The translations under genes and the position numbers were made by a program. From contig JABIQT010000954.1 in NCBI GenBank assembly GCA_018667995.1, forward strand, positions 1 to 13,846: 13,846 bases of DNA, in the 5' to 3' direction. The notes beneath the pieces were generated by a model, which was given only the letters and a program-made list of their open reading frames with translations, ran no database searches and had not been told where the DNA came from. The DNA is from Candidatus Latescibacterota bacterium. GTDB taxonomy: Bacteria; JAAXHH01; JABIQT01. The stretch's first letter is position 1. Every line of letters begins with the position of its first letter. Shown here one piece after another: positions 1 to 6,223 of the stretch.

Positions 1-126
1 GAGGTCCTGGAAACGACCCGGTGGCGTATTAGGGGTCCCCGCGGTGCCGCTGCCGTCCTTGATATGAAACCGACTACGCTCGAGTCGCGGATATCGAAAC
101 TGGGCCTCAAACGGCCCACAAGCTGA
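1..126 (+). CDS. C-terminal end of a sigma-54-dependent (NtrC/FhlA-like) transcriptional regulator, partial
   Basis: Frame 1 is open from the first base to a TGA at 124-126 and gives 41 residues; the 5' part lies outside the window. The peptide contains RGPRGAAAVLDMKPTTLESR followed by ISKLGLKRP. This matches the pattern GAA-x2-L-x2-K-x-TTL-x2-R-x3-LG-(I/L)-x-RP of the Fis-type helix-turn-helix that closes sigma-54 activators such as FhlA- and NtrC-like proteins. In that family this end binds enhancer DNA, while the missing AAA+ domain remodels sigma-54 RNA polymerase. The frame ends where the family normally ends, so this looks like an intact terminus rather than decay. Nothing here shows what the regulator senses or controls. 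No sigma-54 promoter was found in the window, so a link to the genes downstream is not supported. Confidence 0.85.
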   Translation, partial: EVLETTRWRIRGPRGAAAVLDMKPTTLESRISKLGLKRPTS

Positions 127-955
127 CCACCGAAGCCTCGAATAAACGCCCTCTGGTACATCTGTCGCGTTGTTCATGGGATCGACTCCCGCACCTCGCT
201 CACCTGCATGACCGTATCAACAAACCATGTTTCACCCAGACCTCGTCTTCCCCGCTCCGGTCGGCGCCAATCTGCCCAAAAAGCTTATTGTCTTACCTCC
301 CAGGATCGGGTTTCCCTCATAATGGGAACACCTGCTGGATCCCCCTCTGCTGAACCCCGGGCGAGAGTTCGCGGTCAGACTGAAACCGTCAACTCCTGAG
401 AAACCCGGTGCGAAGCAGCCATTAGGGTCGGTGGCCAGCTCGCCTTGAGTTCTTCCTCGCATTAACCGTTATCCAGTTGAAGAAAATCACATCTCCGACA
501 TATCGTATATCTACGACATTTCGGATACACAGCTTGGCTCCAATTGACATTTATATAACCACATTATGACATTACTACTTTATTTTTATATAGTTATGTG
601 GTTACGATGAATTCTGGAATGGCTATTGCAAGTATAGTTACCATACAAGTGACACATCTGGTAACGAGTGCCAATGGATTGCCGGTATCCGGAATGTGTT
701 CCTGTTGAAACACCCATGTCACAGATGGTACAGTTGACTCGGATCGACGAACCGACCCCGTCCCGAATCGGGATGCTCACGGGGGAGAGCAGCGGGTCAG
801 TTCATCGTGGTCGGTGTCGGTGCCATCTGCGGCATGGGTCATCCTGGCTCAGGGAAGTGATTTCCGGTTTCACTCTTCATTGACTCATGGACCATATCAC
901 GACTCCGGCTCATTAACAACGCTGTCCTGGAATGAATCAACGAAACCGTTACACC
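127..955. other. Long intergenic region without a supported gene
   Basis: About 830 bases separate the regulator end from the thioredoxin-like gene. Short open frames exist on both strands (208-399 and 668-883 plus, 232-462 minus). None has a Shine-Dalgarno site, a recognisable domain or protein-like composition, and they overlap each other. The stretch 538-604 is clearly AT-rich and contains an inverted repeat (listed separately). No tRNA or rRNA was recognised. The region may hold promoters for the thioredoxin-like gene or decayed sequence, but I cannot point to a convincing pair of promoter boxes. A TTGACA at 544-549 has no matching -10 box at a normal distance. Confidence 0.6.
557..603. 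repeat. Inverted repeat AACCACAT/ATGTGGTT in an AT-rich patch
   Basis: AACCACAT at 557-564 is the exact reverse complement of ATGTGGTT at 596-603, with a 31-base AT-rich spacer between them. The arms sit at the two edges of the only strongly AT-rich stretch of the upstream region. This could be a paired protein-binding site or a weak hairpin. With 8-base arms, chance cannot be excluded. Confidence 0.3.
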
Positions 956-1282
956 ATGTATATCACACTGACAAATGACAATTTTGACAGGGAAGTCCTT
1001 GAATCATCGCTCCCGATGGTGGTCTTCTTCGAGGCGCCGTGGTCCGGCGCCTGTCAGATTGTGGCGCCTATCATCTCAACCATAGCATCGGAGTTCTCGA
1101 ACGGTGTTAAAGTGGGCAGACTGGACACGGATGTACATTCCGAAACGGCGATGTCCTATGGCATCTTTCGTCTTCCCACAATGCTTTTCTTCCAACGGGG
1201 TGAGGTCGTAGACCACCTCACCGGTGTTATATCGAGAGAGGATTTGACGATCCGACTCGATGCCCTCTTGAAGGACAATTGA
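956..1282 (+). CDS. Thioredoxin-fold protein with SxxC active site
   Basis: The 108-residue product has thioredoxin length and layout: a first strand, the active-site region FFEAPWSGACQIVAPI at residues 24-39, and the cis-proline loop FRLPTMLFFQRGE. In thioredoxins the motif is WCGPC. Here the first, nucleophilic cysteine is Ser30 and only Cys33 remains, so a classical dithiol-disulfide cycle is not possible. A redox-inactive chaperone, monothiol or binding role fits better, as proposed for other SxxC thioredoxin-like proteins such as YbbN/CnoX types. There is no signal peptide, so it should be cytoplasmic. ATG 956 was chosen because homologues begin just before this first strand. An in-frame ATG at 932 would add eight residues, and neither start has a good ribosome site. 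It lies 39 bases upstream of the large exported protein in the same direction, so co-transcription is likely. Family is secure; function is not. Confidence 0.85.
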   Translation: MYITLTNDNFDREVLESSLPMVVFFEAPWSGACQIVAPIISTIASEFSNGVKVGRLDTDVHSETAMSYGIFRLPTMLFFQRGEVVDHLTGVISREDLTIRLDALLKDN

Positions 1283-1321
1283 ACAAAGATCTGCTCTCAT
1301 AATTGGCACGGAGGCCTCTAT

Positions 1322-4300
1322 ATGCTCAGTCTATATGCGCACCGTAGTGCCCGGAAGGATCTGTCCCGACGGGCTGAAAAAGCGCTGGTTCGAAAAGTCA
1401 AAACCAACTGGCTCGGTTCCCGTAAGGGCCTGAAACAGATTGTCCGCCGTGACGGTGGCACACTTCGCGGGCACCTGAGCTCCTTCGCCCGCACCGTGGC
1501 CACCACGCTGTTTCTGCTGCAAATGTATATTGTGGATGTGGAGGCGGCGAATACCACGCTGTCCATTGCTGAGGGCGTGACGAATCCCTTCGGATTGACG
1601 CAAGTACTTGTAGGTTGTACAGGACCAGCATTTGCAGATATGGACGGGGACGGCGATCAGGATATGTTAACGCTGGATGATATTGGCACATGGTATTATT
1701 TCGAAAATACAGGCGGAACGGGAATTTCCTCATTTGGCCAGCCTGTGATTAATCCGTTTGACCTGCCCGTTACGGAAAAAGGGAGGCCGGCACTTGCAGA
1801 CCTGGACGGGGATGGAAATCCGGAAATCATCATCTCGGGTACGTCAGGCATCTTACGGATCTTTCAGAGTTTCGAACTGGAAGGCGATATTCTCTTTGAG
1901 GAACTTACAGGCGAACTAAACCCGTTCAATGATTTCAATAATCTGTCAACTGGAGTTCAAGAACCCACCTTTGTAGATATCGATTGTGATGGCGACCTGG
2001 ATATGGTTGGTATCGATGGCGGCGGCCTAGTTTACGTCGAGAATTCGGACAATGGATTTGTTGAAGTAACTGGTCCAGAAAATGTATTTCAAGGCTTGGA
2101 TATTTTGCCCGGGGACACACCGTCGTTTGCAGATGTGGACCAGGATGGCGACCTGGATATGATATTGGAGGAGGCGGACGGAGCTACCCGGTATTTTGAG
2201 AATACGGGGAGTTCGCATGATGCGGTTTTTACCCAACGGTTCGGTGCGGAAAATCCCTTTACGGTACTGACCGAAGATGGGAACAGCAGGCGGGTAACGT
2301 TCGTAGACATTGACAACGACGGCGACCTGGACGGGCTTAGCGGTAGTGATAGCGGCGATTTTCGTTTCTACGAAAATACTACCCTACAACGTTTCGGGGA
2401 GCAAATAGGTAACCCCTTCAACTTCCCCAATGTTGGTTTTGCTTCCGCACCGACATATGGTGATTTAGATGGCGATGGTGACCTCGACTCCGTCGTCGGC
2501 AGCGGCAATGGTGAACTAAGGTATATGGAGCATATTGGTACAAAAACGGATCCGTCGTATGTTGAGCGTACGGGAACCTCCAACCCGCTTAATGGTATAG
2601 ACGTGGGAGATATCAGCAATCCGACTTTATTTGATATAGACGGAGACGGCGATCTGGATGTATTCGTCGGCGAGCGTTTCGGTCCTGTCTTTTATATCGA
2701 GAATATCGGTACATCTACCAATGATGTATTTGGTGCCCCGGTCACAGGGGCATTCAATATTACCGCTTCGGTTGAAAATGGGAGTCTGACGTTTGGCGAC
2801 ATAAATAACGATGGTAGGGTCGACATGGCTGCTGGAACCGGTTTCGGTGATTTCTTGTTTTTCATCAACACAAGCAGTTCGAACATTCCAGTTTTTGCTG
2901 ACCCCATTGAGAATCCTTTCCACCTGAGTAATATCGGTGATTTTGAGAATAAATTTGTTCTGATTGACATCAACGAGGATGGGCTACTGGACATCCTCGG
3001 TAGCATGCTCAGCGGGGATTTCTACCACAACATAAATGTCGGTTCCCTGGAAGATCCACTATACAACAAGATCGTTACCAATCCATCGGGGTTAACAAAC
3101 GTCGGCAACTTCCCCCAATTCGGACTTGCAGACTTCGATGGTGATGGTGACAAAGACATCGGTGGTGGGTTAGGCAACGGTGGTTCTTTTGTGATTTTCG
3201 ATGAAACCACACCTATTTCGATCTCAATCGATGATGTCACCATCAATGAAGGTTTTGATAATGAGGGGGGAGGGGTCGGGGCCGTTTTCTTCACCCTAAC
3301 CCTATCGGAACCGTCTGATGAAGACATCAGTGTCGATTTTGATACGTTCGACGTGACGGCCACTGACGGTGAGGATTATGAACGCGAAAACCTCAGAGTG
3401 ACAATTCCGGCGGGTAATACCCAACTCCAGGTGGGCGTAGTCATTTACGATGACGACTCGCGGGAAGACGGCGAGACGTTTAACGCCAACCTTTCCAATC
3501 CTGAGAATGCCATTCTTGGCACGAAGCATCAGGGCACATGTACGATTCAGGATGACGACGGGCCTGCGTTGATATTCCGAGATAGTTTTGCCGAACCGGG
3601 CGGCGAGTGCGATATAGTCGTCGATTTGAGGGCGCCCGATGTGACCGGACTCCAGTGCGATCTGATTCCTCAGATTGACGGCATACCGACAGATAAGATT
3701 ACATTTGTCGGCCCCCTCAATACACTGGGGAACAACGGTTACACTCTGAGCACTTCCATTGTCGTATTGCCCCCCTCCCGGGCACTTACTCCTGCGACAA
3801 CATTAGCCGCCAACCCCCGAGTGCTTCTATTTAGCAATACCAATGAGAAAATCGATCTCAACGAAGACGGATTGCGGGGTATTTTCAGTCTAATATACCA
3901 TATCGACGAATCCGTACCGCCCGGAACCGTCATCGATCTAGTTGTATCGAACAATATCCTGTCGAATACAGGTAGCGAAGCTATTGAGCATGATGTCATT
4001 GCTGGTCAGATCATCGTCGGTGTGAAGGGGGACTTGGGCAGCGGCGCCGGACCGCTGGGTGCCGGAGACGGCGATATCAATGTGCTGGATATCGTCAAGC
4101 AGATCAGCATCATTCTGGGCATACTGCCCATGCCCGAGTCGGAATCGTTTGCACATTATGTCGCCGATATGAACAGTGATGGTGTCATCAATGTGCAGGA
4201 TATCGTAGCTATGGTCAATGCCATACTGGGACCACCAACTGCGAAGACCACCGCAGGTGCACCGGCCCGAAACGCTACGGTGCACCTGGGCGCGGCACAG

Positions 4301-4954
4301 GCGATTGGCGATGGCCAACTTGCGATTCCTGTTCGCCTGGATGCCGATGGCATGGTGGCGGGATTAGAGGCTTCGTTTATTTTCGATCCGTCTTCTATGA
4401 CTATCGGCGAACCATATATAGCTGATCGTACCACCCACGTGAAGCTGGCGAGTCATACGAACGGCGGCTTCCTGCGGCTGGTGGCCTACAGCCTCACCGG
4501 CGAACAACTGCCTGCGGGTGAAGACGTGACGATGTGGATTCCGGTCACGCTCGAAGAAAACGGTCAGGGCAGTGCAGTGTTAGAGTTGGCAGATGCAATA
4601 CTGGCAGATCGTAACGCGCAGTCAGTGCATACAATTCTGGGCAACAGCTCTACGACGGTAAAGTCGATTCCCGTAGCCTTCTCCCTGAAACCCAACGCAC
4701 CGAATCCATTCAATCCGAGCACATCTATCGGGTACGAAGTGCCGCGGCAGACGCACATCACCCTGACCATCTACAACCTGCTCGGCCAGGAAGTCGCGCG
4801 ACTGATGGACCGAGTCCAGCCCGCGGGTCGTCATAGCGTCGTATGGAATGCCCGGAATTCATACGGGGTACCGGTCTCCTCGGGTGTCTACCTGTACCGC
4901 CTGTCTACGGGCACAGGTCAGAGCGAAAGCCGACGCATGATGCTGCTGAAATAA
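1322..4954 (+). CDS. Large secreted FG-GAP/VCBS repeat protein with Calx-beta, cohesin-like, dockerin-like and T9SS sorting domains
   Basis: The 1210-residue start at ATG 1322 is supported by GGAGG at 1310-1314, seven bases upstream. A basic N-terminus of about 57 residues precedes a hydrophobic stretch (about 59-71) and a likely signal peptidase site near VEA-A (75-76); such a long n-region is unusual. Residues about 85-625 hold ten repeats of about 50-65 residues, each with an NPF-like element and a calcium-loop motif such as DLDGDGDLD, followed by an aromatic strand often ending in ENTG. This is the FG-GAP/VCBS beta-propeller pattern. A Calx-beta domain (about 633-747) ends in DDDG. A cohesin-like beta domain follows (about 748-900), then dockerin-like loops (D916-D923 and D949-D960), a second cohesin-like domain (about 982-1116) and a type A T9SS sorting domain (about 1118-1210, with PNPFNPST). 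Export by Sec and then T9SS to the cell surface or medium is inferred. Binding partner or substrate is unknown; no catalytic domain is visible. Confidence 0.93.
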   Translation: MLSLYAHRSARKDLSRRAEKALVRKVKTNWLGSRKGLKQIVRRDGGTLRGHLSSFARTVATTLFLLQMYIVDVEAANTTLSIAEGVTNPFGLTQVLVGCTGPAFADMDGDGDQDMLTLDDIGTWYYFENTGGTGISSFGQPVINPFDLPVTEKGRPALADLDGDGNPEIIISGTSGILRIFQSFELEGDILFEELTGELNPFNDFNNLSTGVQEPTFVDIDCDGDLDMVGIDGGGLVYVENSDNGFVEVTGPENVFQGLDILPGDTPSFADVDQDGDLDMILEEADGATRYFENTGSSHDAVFTQRFGAENPFTVLTEDGNSRRVTFVDIDNDGDLDGLSGSDSGDFRFYENTTLQRFGEQIGNPFNFPNVGFASAPTYGDLDGDGDLDSVVGSGNGELRYMEHIGTKTDPSYVERTGTSNPLNGIDVGDISNPTLFDIDGDGDLDVFVGERFGPVFYIENIGTSTNDVFGAPVTGAFNITASVENGSLTFGDINNDGRVDMAAGTGFGDFLFFINTSSSNIPVFADPIENPFHLSNIGDFENKFVLIDINEDGLLDILGSMLSGDFYHNINVGSLEDPLYNKIVTNPSGLTNVGNFPQFGLADFDGDGDKDIGGGLGNGGSFVIFDETTPISISIDDVTINEGFDNEGGGVGAVFFTLTLSEPSDEDISVDFDTFDVTATDGEDYERENLRVTIPAGNTQLQVGVVIYDDDSREDGETFNANLSNPENAILGTKHQGTCTIQDDDGPALIFRDSFAEPGGECDIVVDLRAPDVTGLQCDLIPQIDGIPTDKITFVGPLNTLGNNGYTLSTSIVVLPPSRALTPATTLAANPRVLLFSNTNEKIDLNEDGLRGIFSLIYHIDESVPPGTVIDLVVSNNILSNTGSEAIEHDVIAGQIIVGVKGDLGSGAGPLGAGDGDINVLDIVKQISIILGILPMPESESFAHYVADMNSDGVINVQDIVAMVNAILGPPTAKTTAGAPARNATVHLGAAQAIGDGQLAIPVRLDADGMVAGLEASFIFDPSSMTIGEPYIADRTTHVKLASHTNGGFLRLVAYSLTGEQLPAGEDVTMWIPVTLEENGQGSAVLELADAILADRNAQSVHTILGNSSTTVKSIPVAFSLKPNAPNPFNPSTSIGYEVPRQTHITLTIYNLLGQEVARLMDRVQPAGRHSVVWNARNSYGVPVSSGVYLYRLSTGTGQSESRRMMLLK

Positions 4955-5126
4955 TGATTGAGATCAGAGCCCTGCTCAAGCGCGGCGATTCACATTCTTC
5001 GTCGGGTGAGATCATTGGCTAATATCTCGCGTCTTACGGGATTCAATCCGGACACTACCTGGAAAATGGTGTGGCGCTAGGCAGGTGTTGTTCAGTTCGG
5101 GCAGGTGACGGACGCTCATCCACACA

Positions 5127-5522
5127 TTGGGCATTGGGTTTAGAACGAATGGGGATCGTGACGTTCGTGCACTAAGACGCCGGCTAATCTCCTCAGACAT
5201 AAGTAGGATGATATCAGCCAACCCAGCACCGCGCTATTACGGATATCCGGGATATGACGAAGCCGAGCGAAAAGGCACCGGTCCCACTGGAGGTATTGTG
5301 CACGGCCACACGGTCAGCGTGCAAGGTCTTCATGCGACATTCTGTTTGGCCAACCAGGAGTTCGCAAACGTGCCAAGCATGGTTATATTCCTCGATTGGT
5401 ACTGGATCGCCCCTTACCATCCGGAATCTTTGATGAAATATCCGCCAAAGCACAAATCTACATCTCTGAGTATTTCAGAAATGATGGATAAAATAATGTC
5501 GGGCGAACATAACAACAAGTAA
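5127..5522 (+). CDS. Doubtful hypothetical protein, 131 codons
   Basis: An open frame of 131 codons runs from ATG 5127 to TAA at 5520-5522, with an internal ATG at 5209 that would give a shorter 104-residue product. Neither start has a convincing Shine-Dalgarno site. The product has no signal peptide or membrane segment that I recognise and matches no family I know. The second half (ANQEF, IFLDWYWIAPYHPES, KYPPKHKS) looks more protein-like than the arginine-rich first part. That could mean the true start is internal, or that this is the remnant of a gene. The frame sits alone between the secreted-protein gene and the rnf operon. A GC-rich hairpin (5543-5565) lies 20 bases after the stop. It may be a chance frame. 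Confidence 0.3.
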   Translation: MGIGFRTNGDRDVRALRRRLISSDISRMISANPAPRYYGYPGYDEAERKGTGPTGGIVHGHTVSVQGLHATFCLANQEFANVPSMVIFLDWYWIAPYHPESLMKYPPKHKSTSLSISEMMDKIMSGEHNNK

Positions 5523-5542
5523 GGTGCATAAGGCTCTAGATT

Positions 5543-5565
5543 AGGCCCAACACGCAGCCGGGCCT
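5543..5565 (+). other. Small GC-rich hairpin
   Basis: AGGCCC (5543-5548) and GGGCCT (5560-5565) are exact reverse complements around an 11-base loop. No T-run follows, so it is at best a weak or factor-assisted terminator for the doubtful frame ending at 5522. It may also be chance. Confidence 0.25.
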
Positions 5566-5721
5566 CAATCTCTTAAAAACCCGGACAGGTGTTACCTTGC
5601 TTACATATCGGATAATTTCTTCGGGACAACCCGAGATCCGCTTTGAAAATCAGGACACGCACCTGCTGTTTATTTCGGAGCCCTACTAAACAAGCAGTTC
5701 AAAGACCCCCATAGCGACACG

Positions 5722-5770
5722 ATCACCCCTTGAGAGACCTCCGCTATACCTCTTGAGGGGTGATTTTGTA
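5722..5770 (+). terminator. Probable Rho-independent terminator
   Basis: The arms ATCACCCCTTGAGAG (5722-5736) and CTCTTGAGGGGTGAT (5750-5764) pair over 15 positions; 13 are Watson-Crick pairs and two are G-U wobbles in the RNA. The loop is 13 bases. The stem is followed by TTTGTATG, so the T-run including the stem end is TTTT. The orientation fits transcripts read on the plus strand. It would stop transcription coming from the secreted-protein region and insulate the rnf promoter about 300 bases downstream. Confidence 0.65.
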
Positions 5771-6049
5771 TGTATTTGGGGCTTTTCAGGTCATCATAAC
5801 GTACAAGTATGCGCAGTAAACGCTGTAATCGCCTTAGCCGCACCCCAGAAAACGCCCGGTTTCTGATAGAACACCTCCTGCTTCACCCGAAGCGAAATGC
5901 AATCCCCCAGCCTTATTCATAAACTCCGTCGAATCCAGGTGGCTCCACTTCCCTGGGCAACACGCACACCATGCCCGATCAAAATCGTTAGTGCGCTAAT
6001 CCTGAAATGGATGCGTTTTTGATGGGACGCGAACGAAAGTCGCTTTTAC

Positions 6050-6070
6050 CTGTCCCCGAAGGGTTGACAG
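6050..6070. promoter_or_regulatory. Inverted repeat overlapping the rnf -35 box
   Basis: CTGTC (6050-6054) and GACAG (6066-6070) are reverse complements, and inside them CCC (6055-6057) pairs with GGG (6061-6063) around GAA. The right arm overlaps the TTGACA box at 6064-6069. A protein bound here would compete with RNA polymerase, so a repressor site is possible. The arms are short and part of the symmetry may simply come from the TTGACA itself. Confidence 0.3.
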
Positions 6071-6093
6071 ATAATCTATTCAACCTATATAAT
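6064..6093 (+). promoter_or_regulatory. Consensus sigma-70-type promoter of the rnf-nifJ operon
   Basis: TTGACA at 6064-6069 and TATAAT at 6088-6093 both match the housekeeping consensus perfectly, with an 18-base spacer. Transcription should start near 6100, giving a leader of about 120 bases before rnfB. It is the only promoter of this quality that I see in the window, and it sits directly upstream of the operon in the right direction. A full-consensus promoter implies strong, possibly constitutive expression unless the nearby palindromes bind repressors. Confidence 0.8.
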
Positions 6094-6094
6094 C

Positions 6095-6109
6095 TGAGAT
6101 ATCATCTCA
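6095..6109. promoter_or_regulatory. Palindrome TGAGAT-ATC-ATCTCA at the predicted transcription start
   Basis: A perfect 6-base inverted repeat with a 3-base centre begins one base after the -10 box and covers the expected transcription start. This position and dyad form are typical of repressor operators. No regulator for it can be named from the window. Chance is possible, since the sequence is AT-rich and the element is short. Confidence 0.4.
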
Positions 6110-6116
6110 CATAAAT

Positions 6117-6153
6117 GGAAACTGCGTTTTAGCCGGAAAAGCAGACTGTTTCC
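6117..6153 (+). promoter_or_regulatory. Leader hairpin in the rnf 5' untranslated region
   Basis: The leader can fold into a two-part stem. GGAAAC (6117-6122) pairs with GTTTCC (6148-6153). Inside it, TGC-G-TTTT (6123-6130) pairs with AAAAGCA (6137-6143) with one bulged G, closed by the loop AGCCGG. A C-rich run (6152-6157) follows, then the AGGAG of the leader frame. There is no T-run, so it is not an intrinsic terminator. It could stabilise the transcript or affect ribosome access to the site at 6158-6162. It matches no riboswitch that I recognise. Confidence 0.4.
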
Positions 6154-6169
6154 CCCCAGGAGACGTTTC

Positions 6170-6223
6170 ATGTCAGTCCATTTCCCGCTGGTCTTTACTC
6201 ATCCAATCAGGAGCCAGGATTGA
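6170..6223 (+). CDS. Short upstream leader frame, 17 residues, coupled to rnfB
   Basis: ATG 6170 is preceded by a strong ribosome site, AGGAG at 6158-6162, with a 7-base spacer. The frame encodes MSVHFPLVFTHPIRSQD and stops at TGA 6221-6223. That stop overlaps the TTG start codon of rnfB (6220-6222), and the rnfB ribosome site (6209-6213) lies inside the frame. Ribosomes finishing here could restart on rnfB, so translational coupling is plausible. The peptide has no run of one amino acid such as in biosynthetic attenuators. It may be a genuine leader peptide or an accident next to a good ribosome site. Confidence 0.4.
   Translation: MSVHFPLVFTHPIRSQD
6209..6213 (+). promoter_or_regulatory. 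Ribosome binding site that fixes the TTG start of rnfB
   Basis: AGGAG ends six bases before TTG 6220. No ATG or GTG lies in frame at a suitable place upstream, and the next in-frame ATG (residue 19) would cut off half of the membrane helix. The TTG is therefore the best start. Confidence 0.7.

Larger units (their letters stand above)
5523..6169. other. Intergenic region between the hypothetical frame and the rnf operon
   Basis: About 650 bases without a supported gene. From the left it holds a small GC-rich hairpin, a good intrinsic terminator (5722-5770), a stretch of about 280 bases in which I see nothing, then the rnf promoter and structured leader. These are listed separately. An open stretch without ATG runs from 5540 to a TAA at 5687-5689. 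Its last part reads like protein (RIISSGQPEIRFENQDTHLL), but it has no start signal, so I do not call it a gene. Confidence 0.6.

Noticed and set aside
232-462. Minus-strand frame ending in APTGAGKTRSG, resembling a P-loop
   Set aside because: The motif is at the very end of a 76-codon frame with no NTPase context and no ribosome site, and plus-strand frames overlap it. I take it as chance.
544-569. TTGACA at 544-549 as a promoter for the thioredoxin-like gene
   Set aside because: The nearest -10-like sequence (TTATGA, 564-569) is only 14 bases away and a poor match; no box lies at 16-18 bases.
1304-1320. TTGGCACG upstream of the FG-GAP gene as a sigma-54 -24/-12 promoter, suggested by the sigma-54 regulator at the left end
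   Set aside because: The -12 position reads CCTCT and lacks the needed GC. Transcription would also start after the ATG at 1322, and the sequence overlaps the ribosome site.
4954-5022. 22-codon frame whose ATG overlaps the stop of the FG-GAP gene (TAATG)
   Set aside because: The peptide (MIEIRALLKRGDSHSSSGEI...) has no recognisable feature, and TAATG overlaps occur by chance.
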